Below, one piece after another: positions 44,043 to 52,355 of a stretch of DNA of 64,000 bases. The notes beneath the pieces are model-generated. The model was given only the letters and a program-made list of their open reading frames with translations. It had not been told where the DNA came from and searched no databases. This stretch comes from Sphaerisporangium sp040685555 (GTDB taxonomy: Bacteria; Actinomycetota; Actinomycetes; Streptosporangiales; Streptosporangiaceae), in NCBI RefSeq assembly GCF_040685555.1, contig NZ_JBFBIK010000035.1, positions 4,270 through 68,269 on the forward strand, given 5' to 3'. The translations under genes and the position numbers were made by a program. Within the stretch, counting starts at the first letter, position 1, and every line of letters begins with the position of its first letter.

Positions 44043-46224
44043 GCGCCATGGCCGGGATCGCGATGCCGGAGTCGTTGATCAGGAAGCCGACCAGCGCGGT
44101 GGTGAGCACCCCGAACAGCCCGGCGCGCAGCGCCGGGGCGCGCGTGTAGGCGAGGCTGAGCGCCGAGGCGCCCCACTGCGACGGGCGGGCGAGCACCAGG
44201 TAGAGGAACGCCAGCGCGGCCAGCGAGAGCACGGTGAGCTGCCAGTTGCCGAGCGTGCCGAGCATCGAGCTCAGCTTGCGGCCGATGACCGGCAGAGCCT
44301 CGCCCCCGATCACCTGCTGGACGAACGCGCCGAGGTGCGTGCGCTGGTCGCTCGGCCGCAGCCAGTCGGCCAGCGCTATCACGCTGATGAGCACGGCCCC
44401 GGCGACGGCGACGACCGCGAGCCTGCCTGCCGTGACCCGTCGGCCGGAGAGCATCATGACGAACACCGCGAACCCGAGGACGAAGGCGGGCACGCCGCCG
44501 AAGTCGGCGCCCCATGCCGGCCACCCGTCCACGAAGATCGCGAGCAGCCCGTACGCGAGGCAGAGAGCGAGGGCGATCACGCGCCGCCCACGCTCCATGA
44601 GCACCTGCGCCACTCCGGCCAGGGCGAGGATCGTCCCGGTCGCGTACACGGCGAAGGCGATGTTGCTGAAGCCGTAGAACCTGCCGCCGGTGACCGGCTC
44701 GTAGCCGGTGACGGCGTTCACCTGGAGGTGCGACCCTGTCATCACGTCGACCATCAGCGCGAGGGAGGTCGCGCCCGCCACCACGGTGAGCGGGCCGAGC
44801 ACGTGCGAGCGCCACGGCCCCGCGAAGGCGAGCGCTGCCAGCAGCCCGGCGAAGCCCATGATCGTAAGGATCAGGGCGGCCATCGGGTGGGACAGGTTCC
44901 ACCAGGGAACGAGCTGCGCCAGGAACGTCGACACCGCCACGGCACCGCTCGCCACGGCCAGGACCTGCGTGGCGACCAGAACCCGTGAACCGCCCCCGCG
45001 TGGGTCATCGGGGGTGCTCGTGGCGCGGATATTGCCCCTGCGGCGGCGGATGGCGAGGGCGGCCAGGCCGTAGAACAGCAGCTGGACGGCCACGAAGACC
45101 GCGTAGAACGGCGCGCGCACCTTGACGAGGACCTGGCTGGCCAGGTCGGCGTCGAACAGCTCCCTGACGGTGTCCGAGACGGAGGAGGGCGCCGGCCCCC
45201 CGGACATCCAGGGACGCCCGACGGCTCCCTCGGGAACGGGCGCGCCGAGCACGTCCAGGACCGTGGTGGTCAGGTCGGTGATGGTGACCAGGGCGTCCTG
45301 GCGGGTGGAGGAGGCGGTGAGATGGCCACGGCGGTAGGGATCCCCGGCGGGTGACGGCCCTTCGGCCATGGCCACGTGGAGGTGCGAGGTGGCCGACGCG
45401 TCGGACAGGCCGGCGACGAGCGTGGTGGCTCCGGCGGGCAGCAGCCGCAGGATCTCGCCGACCCGGCGATCGGCGTTCGCCACCGCCTGGGCGCGGGCTT
45501 GCCCGGTCAGGTCGGGGGGAGTCGCGGTAGTGGTCGCCCCGGACTGGGTGATCCAGGCTCGGGCGAGGTCGTCGACGTCGGCGACCACCAGGGCGTACCG
45601 GCTGAGGTCGCCGAGGGCTCCGGCGTTATCAGCATATTTTTGGATCTTCCCGGATTTGTCGGCTGCGCCGAGCGCGGCTCCGGGACCAACGGCCGCCACG
45701 GTACCCCCGGCGTCGCGCACGGCCTGGCCGAGCAGGCCGATGGTGGCACGGTAGGACGTGGCCGCGTTGAAGGACGCCAGCTCCGCCCACCCCGGCACGG
45801 TCGCCGAGCCGTCGGCGGACATCTGTGGTGCCGGGGGAAGGGCGCATTCGCTCGTCGCCGAGCCCGCCCGCTGGCCTGCCGAAACCGTCAGCCAGCCGGC
45901 GACGGGGCAGGTGCTCGGGTGGTTCGGCCGGGGATAGGCGCGGATGGACATCGACGCCGACGCGCTCTTCCCGACCAGCGCCCACAGGGTCGGCGTGCCG
46001 GCCTCGCTGAGATCAGCCCACTGCAGCCCGGGGACACCGACCAGCACCACCTGTCCCGACGGCGCCATGTGGCCGCTTTCAGGAGCACCGCCACGCGAAG
46101 CCGCCTGCGCCGTGCCGCCGCCGCAGAGAGCGACCACCCCCAGGACACACACCACCACGCCCCAAGCCCGCAGCGAACGCCGGCGCTCGGGGCGTGGGAG
46201 GGGGACGGCTTCTCGCATGTGCAC
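43915..46224 (-). CDS. exported phosphatase/arylsulfatase-like domain fused to a multi-helix membrane domain
   Basis: The protein has about 769 residues. A signal or anchor helix (about 17-40) is followed by an extracytoplasmic domain of about 330 residues resembling alkaline-phosphatase-superfamily folds (QVVLVGVPGLQWADLSE, TPTLWALVG, VVADVDDLARAW, ITDLTTTVLDVLG). Around twelve membrane helices complete it. The usual metal ligands are not clearly complete (GVPGLQW in place of D-G), so the domain may be non-catalytic. Proteins of this architecture are common but uncharacterised in Streptomyces. GTG 46224 with GAGG upstream was chosen; ATG 46218 and GTG 46242 are alternatives. Its context in a glycan cluster suggests an envelope role. 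Confidence 0.7.
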   Translation of the reverse strand: MHMREAVPLPRPERRRSLRAWGVVVCVLGVVALCGGGTAQAASRGGAPESGHMAPSGQVVLVGVPGLQWADLSEAGTPTLWALVGKSASASMSIRAYPRPNHPSTCPVAGWLTVSAGQRAGSATSECALPPAPQMSADGSATVPGWAELASFNAATSYRATIGLLGQAVRDAGGTVAAVGPGAALGAADKSGKIQKYADNAGALGDLSRYALVVADVDDLARAWITQSGATTTATPPDLTGQARAQAVANADRRVGEILRLLPAGATTLVAGLSDASATSHLHVAMAEGPSPAGDPYRRGHLTASSTRQDALVTITDLTTTVLDVLGAPVPEGAVGRPWMSGGPAPSSVSDTVRELFDADLASQVLVKVRAPFYAVFVAVQLLFYGLAALAIRRRRGNIRATSTPDDPRGGGSRVLVATQVLAVASGAVAVSTFLAQLVPWWNLSHPMAALILTIMGFAGLLAALAFAGPWRSHVLGPLTVVAGATSLALMVDVMTGSHLQVNAVTGYEPVTGGRFYGFSNIAFAVYATGTILALAGVAQVLMERGRRVIALALCLAYGLLAIFVDGWPAWGADFGGVPAFVLGFAVFVMMLSGRRVTAGRLAVVAVAGAVLISVIALADWLRPSDQRTHLGAFVQQVIGGEALPVIGRKLSSMLGTLGNWQLTVLSLAALAFLYLVLARPSQWGASALSLAYTRAPALRAGLFGVLTTALVGFLINDSGIAIPAMALTVAVPLTLAASIRALQPSGPTTPGQPSAPAGSTAPPGPAPP

Positions 46225-46612
46225 CGGGAACCTCGCTTCCACCCTCTGATGACGACTTCGCCCTGGAAACCATAGCCAGAACCCCGGACCCTCTTCGCAG
46301 CCCGAAGATCATCTTGTGGATAACTCGCGAGAACGAGGGTCGACCACAGTCCGGATTCGTGAGGGTGGACGACAGGTCGGGTTCGTGAGGGTGGGCCGCG
46401 ACCCCGGATTCGGGAAGGTGGGCCGTAAATCAGGTTTGGCGAGGGCGGAACCGTGGATCAGGTCTCACTGGGGTGGGCCGGCGGATCTTCGCGAGGGTGG
46501 AGGACGAATGGGGTTTCGTGGGGGTGGGCTGCGGGTCGGGGTTGGGTGGGTGGAGCGTGGGGCGGGATTTCGGGGGAAGGCGGTAGCCTGCCAGCTCGTG
46601 GGGACTGGTGAG
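46225..46612. other. intergenic region with degenerate G-rich repeats
   Basis: Apart from the repeat block listed separately, it has a perfect DnaA box TGTGGATAA at 46315-46323. Frames across it are low in complexity and not protein-like. Confidence 0.5.
46340..46556 (+). repeat. about eight degenerate 24-28-bp tandem repeats with core TTCGTGAGGGTGGG
   Basis: Successive units end in variants of GGTTTCGTGAGGGTGGG (for example near 46370, 46396, 46424, 46500 and 46525), with variable spacers between. Copies differ from one another, so the array is old. It lies between the divergent phosphatase-like gene and the GT87 gene and directly upstream of the latter. Confidence 0.6.
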
Positions 46613-48061
46613 ATGGCGGTGGCCGGGCGGCGGTGGTGGACATGGCCGCTGATCTTGCTGATCGTCGGCGTGGCCGCGGTCCCGCTGGTGAGTTACTGGC
46701 TGACCAATCCCGCCGATCAACGCCTGGTCGACCTGGACGTCTACCGCACCGGCGGCGAGAGCGTCCTGCTGGGGCTCCCGGTCTATGACGTGATCACCCC
46801 CGCGCCGCAGCTGCTGCCGTTCACCTATCCGCCGATCGCCGCGCTGCTGGCCACCCCGCTGGCCGCGGTGTCATGGCCGGTGGCCCAATGGGTGTGGACG
46901 GTCGGAGTCCTGGCCTGCCTCGCCGTGACGGTCTGGTACAGCTTCCGCGAGCTGCTCGCACGCGCCGAGCACCTCGTACGTCCCCGGCTGAGGGCGTGGG
47001 CGCTCGGCGTGCTCGGTGGCGTGCTCACGGTCGCGTGCATGTATCTCATGCCGATCAGAGACCAGGTCCGGTTCGGCCAGGTGGACATCCTCCTGGTGAT
47101 GCTCTGCCTGGTGGACTGCGTGGCGCGCAGACCCGGATGGCCGCGCGGGATGCTGATCGGGCTCGCCACGGCGGTCAAGCTCACCCCCGGCGTTTTCCTG
47201 ATATATCTGCTGATCACCGGCTTCGGGAAGGACGCCCTGCCCGAGCAGCGGAAGACCTTCTTCATGGCCGTGTTCACCACGGCGCTGCTGACGGTGCTGC
47301 CCTTCCTGGTGATCCCGCATGACGCCGCTGGTTTCTGGTTCTCCGCCCTGCTGGACTCCGATCGCGTGGGCTCCAACACCTCCACGACCAACCAGTCGAT
47401 CCGTGGGATGCTGCTCCGCCTCTACCTGCCCGGATGGCTCACCTCGGTGCTCTGGCTCGCGCTGGTGGCCGTGGTCGCGTGGTACGGCTTCCGCCACGCC
47501 CGCCGGGCCCTGCTCGAAGGCGACCGGATGACCGCGGTGGCGCTGACGGGCCTGATGGCCGTGCTGCTCTCACCGGTCGCCTGGATCCACCACCTCGCCT
47601 GGATGGTAGTGGCCCTCGCCGCGCTCGCCGGGTCCAGGCTCGGCACCGAGGAGAAGAAAGACGCGAGTCCGGACGAGGTCACAAAACGCCCCCGTCCGGG
47701 CGAGGTCCCAGAACATCTCACTCCGGCCGGGTGGAAGCGTCTCCGTGAGGTGTCCTGGCTCTTGGTCCCGGCGGGCGTCTGGATCTACTACGTGCTGCCG
47801 ATCCCCTGGTGGGGCGTCTCGCTGCGCGCCGCGGGGATCCCCGTCCTCAGCCCCGTCGCCGGGCGGATCGTCCAGGACGCCTTCGGGCTCGGGGCGATCG
47901 GCGTCATGTGGCTGCTCGCCCGCCGTACCAGCGGCTCCCGAGCCACATCGGCCCGTACGAGCGGCTCCCGAGCCACGTCGGCCCGTACGAGCGGGCCAGG
48001 AGCCACCACGGGCCGTACGGCCGGCACCGAGCCGGTCGCCTCGCCCACGCCCCCCGCCTGA
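46613..48061 (+). CDS. GT87-family polyprenol-phosphate-mannose-dependent alpha-mannosyltransferase
   Basis: The 482-residue GT-C glycosyltransferase has about ten membrane helices. The catalytic Asp sits in the first loop (RLVDLDVYRTGGESVLLGLPVYD). Family features are PFTYPPIAALLATPLA, VRFGQVDILLVMLCLVDC, GLATAVKLTPGVFLIYLL and NQSIRGMLLRL. It resembles the PimE/MptC/AftC-type group acting on phosphatidylinositol mannosides or lipoglycans. The C-terminal tail has a DNA-level tandem repeat (units of RTSGSRATSA). The ATG at 46613 is close behind GGTGAG; a GTG at 46598 is possible. Confidence 0.87.
   Translation: MAVAGRRWWTWPLILLIVGVAAVPLVSYWLTNPADQRLVDLDVYRTGGESVLLGLPVYDVITPAPQLLPFTYPPIAALLATPLAAVSWPVAQWVWTVGVLACLAVTVWYSFRELLARAEHLVRPRLRAWALGVLGGVLTVACMYLMPIRDQVRFGQVDILLVMLCLVDCVARRPGWPRGMLIGLATAVKLTPGVFLIYLLITGFGKDALPEQRKTFFMAVFTTALLTVLPFLVIPHDAAGFWFSALLDSDRVGSNTSTTNQSIRGMLLRLYLPGWLTSVLWLALVAVVAWYGFRHARRALLEGDRMTAVALTGLMAVLLSPVAWIHHLAWMVVALAALAGSRLGTEEKKDASPDEVTKRPRPGEVPEHLTPAGWKRLREVSWLLVPAGVWIYYVLPIPWWGVSLRAAGIPVLSPVAGRIVQDAFGLGAIGVMWLLARRTSGSRATSARTSGSRATSARTSGPGATTGRTAGTEPVASPTPPA
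47928..48030 (+). repeat. tandem repeat in the 3' end of the GT87 gene
   Basis: A unit of about 36 bp containing CGTACGAGCGGCTCCCGAGC is present about three times with small changes, encoding repeated RTSGSRATSA in the cytoplasmic tail. Confidence 0.6.
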
Positions 48062-48147
48062 CCGGCGGCGAGCGTGGGCCCCATGTCGTCCCACGTAAAA
48101 TCGGGTAAAGGCGCAGATATGCCGGGTAGGGGGTGGTCCTCGCCCGG

Positions 48148-48153
48148 TAGCCT
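48148..48153 (+). promoter_or_regulatory. -10 element TAGCCT of leaderless pheA
   Basis: TAGCCT ends 7 nt before ATG 48161. The same hexamer and spacing precede serS. Confidence 0.5.
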
Positions 48154-48160
48154 CTCTGGT

Positions 48161-49081
48161 ATGCCGAAACTCGCCTACCTCGGACCCGAGGGCACCTTCT
48201 GTGAAGCGGCCCTGCGGATCCTCGCACCGGATTCCGAGCGCCTGCCCTGTGCCAATGTCACGGCGGCGCTGGAAGCGGCGCGGAGCGGCGAGGCCGACGG
48301 CGCCGTCGTCCCCCTGGAGAACTCGGTCGAGGGCGCGATCACCGTCACCCTCGACGAGCTGGCCTGGGGCGAACCGCTCCTGATCACCTCCGAGCTGCTG
48401 CTGCCCGTGGAGTTCTCGCTGCTCGTGCGGCCCGGCACCGCGATGCCGCACATCAAGCGGGTCTACACCCACCCGGCCGCGATCACCCAGTGCCGCAACT
48501 TCCTGGCCCGCGAGCTGCCCGACGCCGTGGTCGTCGCCGCGCCGTCGACGGCCGCCGCCGCGCTGGAGGTGTCCATGTCCGGCTCGCCGTACGACGCGGC
48601 GATCGGCCCGGCCATAGCGGGCGAGCACTACGGCCTGGTCGAGCTGGCGTCGCGCATGGGCGACCGCGACGACACCGTCACGCGGTTCGTGCGCGTCTCC
48701 CGTCCGGGGCAGTTGCCCGAGCCGACCGGGGCCGACCGTACGTCCCTGGTGGCCTTCCTCCGCGACGACCACCCGGGCGCGCTGCTGGAGATGCTGAGCG
48801 AGTTCGCGGTGCGCGGGATCAACCTGACCCGCATCGAGTCGCGGCCGACCGGCGACGGCATCGGGCGCTATTTCTTCCACTTCGACGCCGAGGGGCATGT
48901 CGTCGAGGCACGCGTCGGCGAGGCGCTTTCCGGCCTGCGCAGGCTTTCGGACGATGTGCGCTTCCTCGGCAGCTACCCGCGGGCCGACCGGCTCTCGCCA
49001 CAGGTCAAGAGGGGCACGACCGACTCCGACTTCGCCGAGGCGGCCGACTGGATCGCCAGGATCCGCACGGGACAGGTGTAA
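48161..49081 (+). CDS. pheA: prephenate dehydratase
   Basis: The 306-residue enzyme converts prephenate to phenylpyruvate in phenylalanine synthesis. The PDT domain (about 3-180) starts LAYLGPEGTFCEAAL and has VPLENSVEGAITVTLDEL and the catalytic TRF motif (DTVTRFVRV). A C-terminal ACT domain (about 193-275; FLRDDHPGALLEMLSEF, NLTRIESRP) gives feedback control by phenylalanine. It is a free-standing dehydratase with no chorismate mutase domain, as usual in actinobacteria. The neighbouring serS gene downstream follows the order seen in mycobacteria (pheA and serS lie close together there). Confidence 0.95.
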   Translation: MPKLAYLGPEGTFCEAALRILAPDSERLPCANVTAALEAARSGEADGAVVPLENSVEGAITVTLDELAWGEPLLITSELLLPVEFSLLVRPGTAMPHIKRVYTHPAAITQCRNFLARELPDAVVVAAPSTAAAALEVSMSGSPYDAAIGPAIAGEHYGLVELASRMGDRDDTVTRFVRVSRPGQLPEPTGADRTSLVAFLRDDHPGALLEMLSEFAVRGINLTRIESRPTGDGIGRYFFHFDAEGHVVEARVGEALSGLRRLSDDVRFLGSYPRADRLSPQVKRGTTDSDFAEAADWIARIRTGQV

Positions 49082-49130
49082 CAGATCACATCCGGTCGCA
49101 ATAGGCGCGCGAGTGCCGCTCGGACATCGG

Positions 49131-49136
49131 TAGCCT
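49131..49136 (+). promoter_or_regulatory. -10 element TAGCCT of leaderless serS
   Basis: TAGCCT ends 7 nt before GTG 49144, identical in sequence and spacing to the pheA promoter; no Shine-Dalgarno sequence is present. Confidence 0.5.
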
Positions 49137-49143
49137 TTGTTAC

Positions 49144-50406
49144 GTGATTGACCTGCGTACCCTTCGTGAGGACCCGGACCGGCTACGGGCGTCGCAGCGT
49201 GCCCGCGGTGAGGACGACTCCGTCGTCGACACGCTGCTCGACCTGGATGAACGCCGCAGAAGCGCGCTGAGCGGCTACGAGTCGCTGCGCGCCGAGCAGA
49301 AGAGCGTCGGCAAGTCGGTGTCCACGTCCTCCGGCGACGAGCGGGCCGCGCTTCTCGCGCGGGCCAAGACGCTCGCCGCGAACGTGAAGGGCGCCGAGGC
49401 CGAGGCCGAGAAGCTCGCCAAGGAGCTCGACGGGCTGCTGATGGTCGTGCCCAACATCATCGAGGAGGGCGCCCCCGCCGGCGGCGAGGACGACTACGTC
49501 GTGCTGGAGGAGGTCGGCGAGAAGCCGAGCTTCGACTTCACCCCCAGGGACCACCTGGAACTCGGCGAGATGCTCGGGGCGATCGACACCGAGCGCGGCG
49601 CCAAGGTGTCAGGGGCCCGCTTCTTCTTCCTGACCGGCGCCGGCGCCCGGCTGCAGCTCGGCCTGCTCAACATGGCCATGCAGCAGGCGATCGAGGCCGG
49701 CTTCACCCCGATGATCACCCCTGTGCTGCTCAAGCCCGAGGCGATGGCGGGCACGGGCTTCCTCGGGTCGCACGCTTCGGAGGTCTACCGGCTGGAGGCC
49801 GACGACCTCTACCTCGTCGGCACCTCAGAGGCTCCCATGGCCGCCTACCACTCTGACGAGATCCTCGACGGGAAGTCCCTCCCGATGCGCTATGCCGGGT
49901 GGTCGTCGTGCTTCCGGCGTGAGGCGGGGTCGTACGGCAAGGACACGCGGGGCATCATCCGGGTCCACCAGTTCGACAAGGTCGAGATGTTCTCCTACTG
50001 CCGCCCTGAGGATGCGCGTGAGGAGCACGCTCGCCTTCTCGAGTGGGAGAAGGAGATGCTGGCGAAGGTCGAGCTTCCGTACCGGGTGATCGACACCGCC
50101 GCGGGCGACCTCGGTTCGAGCGCCGCGAGGAAGTTCGACTGCGAGGCGTGGCTCCCGACGCAGAACCGCTACCTGGAGCTGACCTCGACGTCCAACTGCA
50201 CCGAGTTCCAGGCCAGGCGGCTCGCTGTGCGCTACAGGGACGCGGAGGAGAAGCCGAGGCACGTCGCCACCCTCAATGGCACCCTGGCGACCACTCGGTG
50301 GATCGTGGCCATCCTGGAGAACCACCAGCAGGCCGACGGCTCGGTGGTGGTGCCCAAGGCACTGCGCCCATATGTCGGACTGGACGTCCTGGAGCCGGTC
50401 AAGTAG
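49144..50406 (+). CDS. serS: seryl-tRNA synthetase
   Basis: The 420-residue class II synthetase begins MIDLRTLREDPDRL and has an N-terminal antiparallel coiled coil (about 25-105) that grips the long variable arm of tRNA-Ser. The catalytic core has motif 1 (ITPVLLKPEAM), motif 2 (FRREAGSYGKDTRGIIRVHQFDKVE) and motif 3 (LNGTLATTRWIVAILENHQ). Length and motifs are standard. A very strong hairpin terminator lies 14 bp after the stop. Confidence 0.96.
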   Translation: MIDLRTLREDPDRLRASQRARGEDDSVVDTLLDLDERRRSALSGYESLRAEQKSVGKSVSTSSGDERAALLARAKTLAANVKGAEAEAEKLAKELDGLLMVVPNIIEEGAPAGGEDDYVVLEEVGEKPSFDFTPRDHLELGEMLGAIDTERGAKVSGARFFFLTGAGARLQLGLLNMAMQQAIEAGFTPMITPVLLKPEAMAGTGFLGSHASEVYRLEADDLYLVGTSEAPMAAYHSDEILDGKSLPMRYAGWSSCFRREAGSYGKDTRGIIRVHQFDKVEMFSYCRPEDAREEHARLLEWEKEMLAKVELPYRVIDTAAGDLGSSAARKFDCEAWLPTQNRYLELTSTSNCTEFQARRLAVRYRDAEEKPRHVATLNGTLATTRWIVAILENHQQADGSVVVPKALRPYVGLDVLEPVK

Positions 50407-50419
50407 CCGTGTTTCAGGG

Positions 50420-50463
50420 AGAGTAAGCCGCTTATCCCAACTTGGGGCTAAGCGGCTTACTCT
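50420..50463. terminator. strong bidirectional terminator after serS
   Basis: AGAGTAAGCCGCTTA (50420-50434) pairs perfectly with TAAGCGGCTTACTCT (50449-50463) around a 14-nt loop, followed by TG. The 15-bp stem is one of the strongest in the window. Confidence 0.85.
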
Positions 50464-50516
50464 TGCGCTGTCTGTTACGAATGTCCGCTTTGTCAGAACA
50501 GGCGGGCGGGTTATAC

Positions 50517-50561
50517 GACACGAAGGCGGGGCTCGCCTGACGCGAACCCCGCCTTCTGTGT
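50517..50561 (-). terminator. terminator of the cold-shock gene
   Basis: GAAGGCGGGG (50522-50531) pairs with CCCCGCCTTC (50547-50556), extended outward by ACAC/GTGT with one bulge. It lies 8 bp past the cspA stop. Confidence 0.8.
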
Positions 50562-50569
50562 GTCAGTGG

Positions 50570-50773
50570 TCAGACGGCGCGGACCTGCGACGCCTGCGGG
50601 CCCTTCTGCCCCTGCGTGACCTCGAACTCGACGCGCTGGCCGTCTTCGAGGCTGCGGTAGCCGTTGCCGACGATCTCGGAGAAGTGCACGAAGACATCCG
50701 GAGCTTCACCGTCGGGTGCGATGAATCCGTAGCCCTTCTCGGCGTTGAACCACTTGACGGTTCCCTGAGCCAT
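50570..50773 (-). CDS. cspA: cold-shock domain protein
   Basis: The 67-residue single-stranded nucleic-acid-binding protein of the CspA family has MAQGTVKWFNAEKGYGFI with RNP1 (KGYGFI) and RNP2 (VFVHF), and VEFEVTQGQKGPQA. It acts as an RNA chaperone. GGGAGAG lies 6 nt before ATG 50773. The about 160-nt upstream region with a hairpin is consistent with the long structured leader of cold-shock genes. Codon use is highly biased, fitting strong expression. Confidence 0.95.
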   Translation of the reverse strand: MAQGTVKWFNAEKGYGFIAPDGEAPDVFVHFSEIVGNGYRSLEDGQRVEFEVTQGQKGPQASQVRAV

Positions 50774-50798
50774 TAAAGCTCTCCCTGCAATTGATCTT

Positions 50799-50821
50799 GG
50801 GGTTCACACCTCGCGAACCCC
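50799..50821 (-). promoter_or_regulatory. hairpin in the cspA 5' untranslated region
   Basis: GGGGTTC (50799-50805) pairs with GAACCCC (50815-50821) about 26 nt upstream of the start codon. It may be part of a temperature-responsive leader; no test is possible from sequence alone. Confidence 0.4.
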
Positions 50822-51011
50822 GGGTTGTGTCGCACAGCTTCCCGGGGCCGCTCAGACAGTCAAGCTGGTTCTGCACATCGGGTTCAGCTAATACAACGCC
50901 ACCACATCTAACACCATCAGAGGGCCTTTGTTCCCCCTCCTGGCGAGATTCTTTTACTCTCTGGGCGTGACGCCGGAGCTAGGCCCAGCACAGTGCAAAC
51001 TAGACGTTGTT

Positions 51012-51809
51012 ATGGTCAGCCCCAGACTCGTCGCCACCGACCTGGACGGCACCGCCCTTCGGTCGGACGGCACCGTCTCGCCGCGCACTGTGGCCGCGTT
51101 CGCGCTCGTCGAGAAGGCGGGCGCGGTCCTTGTGTTCGTCACCGGCAGGCCGCCCCGCTGGATGGGCAACGTCGCCGGGGCCGTGCGCCACCGCGGGCTC
51201 GCCATCTGCGCCAACGGGGCGCTCGTCTACGACCTGCACACCGAGCGCATCGTGGAGTCCCACCTCATCGGCCCCGAGGTGCTCTCAGAGGCGGTGCGCC
51301 GCCTGCGCGGCCGGCTTCCCGAGCTCAGCTTCTCCGTGGAGTACGAAGGCGGGTTCGCCCACGAGACCGAGTTCAGGCTCGGCGGGTGGGACAGCCGCGA
51401 GGTGTCAGGGCTCCGCGTGGGCGCCGCCACGCTCACCTCGCAGCCCTGCGCCAAGCTCCTGGCCTACCACCACAACATGGACCCCGACCTGCTGCACGTC
51501 ATCGTCACGGAGGCGGTGGGCGACCTGCTGACGGCCACCCACTCCAGCGGCAGGGCGCTGATCGAGATGAGCGCGCTGGGGGTGACGAAGGCCACCGCGC
51601 TCGCCGCGCTCGCCGGACGTCACCTCATCAGCTCGGAGGAGGTGGTGGCGTTCGGGGACATGCCGAACGATCTCCCGATGCTCGACTGGGCCGGCACGTC
51701 GTACGCCGTGGCGAACGCCCATCCGGACGTGCTGGCCGCCGTCACCGATGTGACGGCGGCCAACGACGACGACGGGGTCGCTCTGATCCTCGAGAAGCTG
51801 TACGGGTGA
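51012..51809 (+). CDS. HAD-superfamily (Cof-type) hydrolase
   Basis: The 265-residue phosphatase has motif I ATDLDGTAL (nucleophile Asp), motif II VFVTGRPPR, a C2-type cap domain, the Lys of motif III in GVTKATAL, and motif IV AFGDMPNDLPML. This matches Cof/YbiV-like sugar- or nucleotide-phosphate phosphatases. ATG 51012 has no Shine-Dalgarno sequence and is likely leaderless; the longer frame from 50928 lacks family similarity. It lies close to serS as in M. tuberculosis (Rv3813c region). Its stop abuts the stop of the convergent bpa gene with no bases between. Confidence 0.9.
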   Translation: MVSPRLVATDLDGTALRSDGTVSPRTVAAFALVEKAGAVLVFVTGRPPRWMGNVAGAVRHRGLAICANGALVYDLHTERIVESHLIGPEVLSEAVRRLRGRLPELSFSVEYEGGFAHETEFRLGGWDSREVSGLRVGAATLTSQPCAKLLAYHHNMDPDLLHVIVTEAVGDLLTATHSSGRALIEMSALGVTKATALAALAGRHLISSEEVVAFGDMPNDLPMLDWAGTSYAVANAHPDVLAAVTDVTAANDDDGVALILEKLYG

Positions 51810-52340
51810 CTACAGGTAAGGGCCGGAAGCGCGGTGCGGCGGCTGCTGCTCCTCCTGTGACATGCCACCGGGCAGGGCACGCCGCATCTGCTCCAGCTGA
51901 GCCCGGGCGGCCATCTGCTGCGCGAACAGCGTCGTCTGGATGCCGTGGAACAGGCCCTCCAGCCAGCCGACCAGCTGGGCGTGGGCGACGCGCAGCTCGG
52001 CGTCGCTCGGCGGAGGACTGTCGTCCCCACCGGTGAACGGCAGGGACAGCCGCTCGAGCTCGTCGACGAGCTCGGGGGCGAGCCCGTCCTCCAGCTCCTT
52101 GATAGAGCTCTGGTGGATGTCCTTGAGTCGCTTGCGGCTCGCGTCGTCGAGAGGCGCCGCGCGGACCTCCTCAAGGAGCTGACGGATCATGCTGCCGATC
52201 CGCATCACCTTCGCGGGCTGCTCCACCAGCTCGGCGACCGAGCGCTCCGAACGCTCCTCGTGCTCGCCGTTCTCCCCCTCGACCGTCAGGCCATCGGGGC
52301 CGACGACCAGGATATGCGGGGTGCTCTCCTCAGCATTCAT
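51810..52340 (-). CDS. bpa: bacterial proteasome activator (Bpa/PafE)
   Basis: The 176-residue protein has a four-helix-bundle region (VMRIGSMIRQLLEEVRAAPLDDASRKRLKDIH...; AHAQLVGWLEGLFHGIQTTLFAQQM) matching Bpa/PafE. PafE forms a dodecameric ring that opens the 20S proteasome for ATP-independent degradation. The C-terminal docking motif is GQYL in most members. Here the last residues are SGPYL, keeping the Tyr-Leu end with Pro in place of Gln. ATG 52340 was chosen; a TTG at 52349 is possible. It neighbours a quinone oxidoreductase, as Rv3780 does near Rv3777 in M. tuberculosis. Confidence 0.88.
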   Translation of the reverse strand: MNAEESTPHILVVGPDGLTVEGENGEHEERSERSVAELVEQPAKVMRIGSMIRQLLEEVRAAPLDDASRKRLKDIHQSSIKELEDGLAPELVDELERLSLPFTGGDDSPPPSDAELRVAHAQLVGWLEGLFHGIQTTLFAQQMAARAQLEQMRRALPGGMSQEEQQPPHRASGPYL

Positions 52341-52355
52341 GCCATTCAACCTAGC

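Noticed and set aside
46340..46556. CRISPR or clustered operator array
   Set aside because: Unit length drifts from 24 to 28 bp and copies are degenerate, so it is an old tandem repeat; binding function cannot be claimed.
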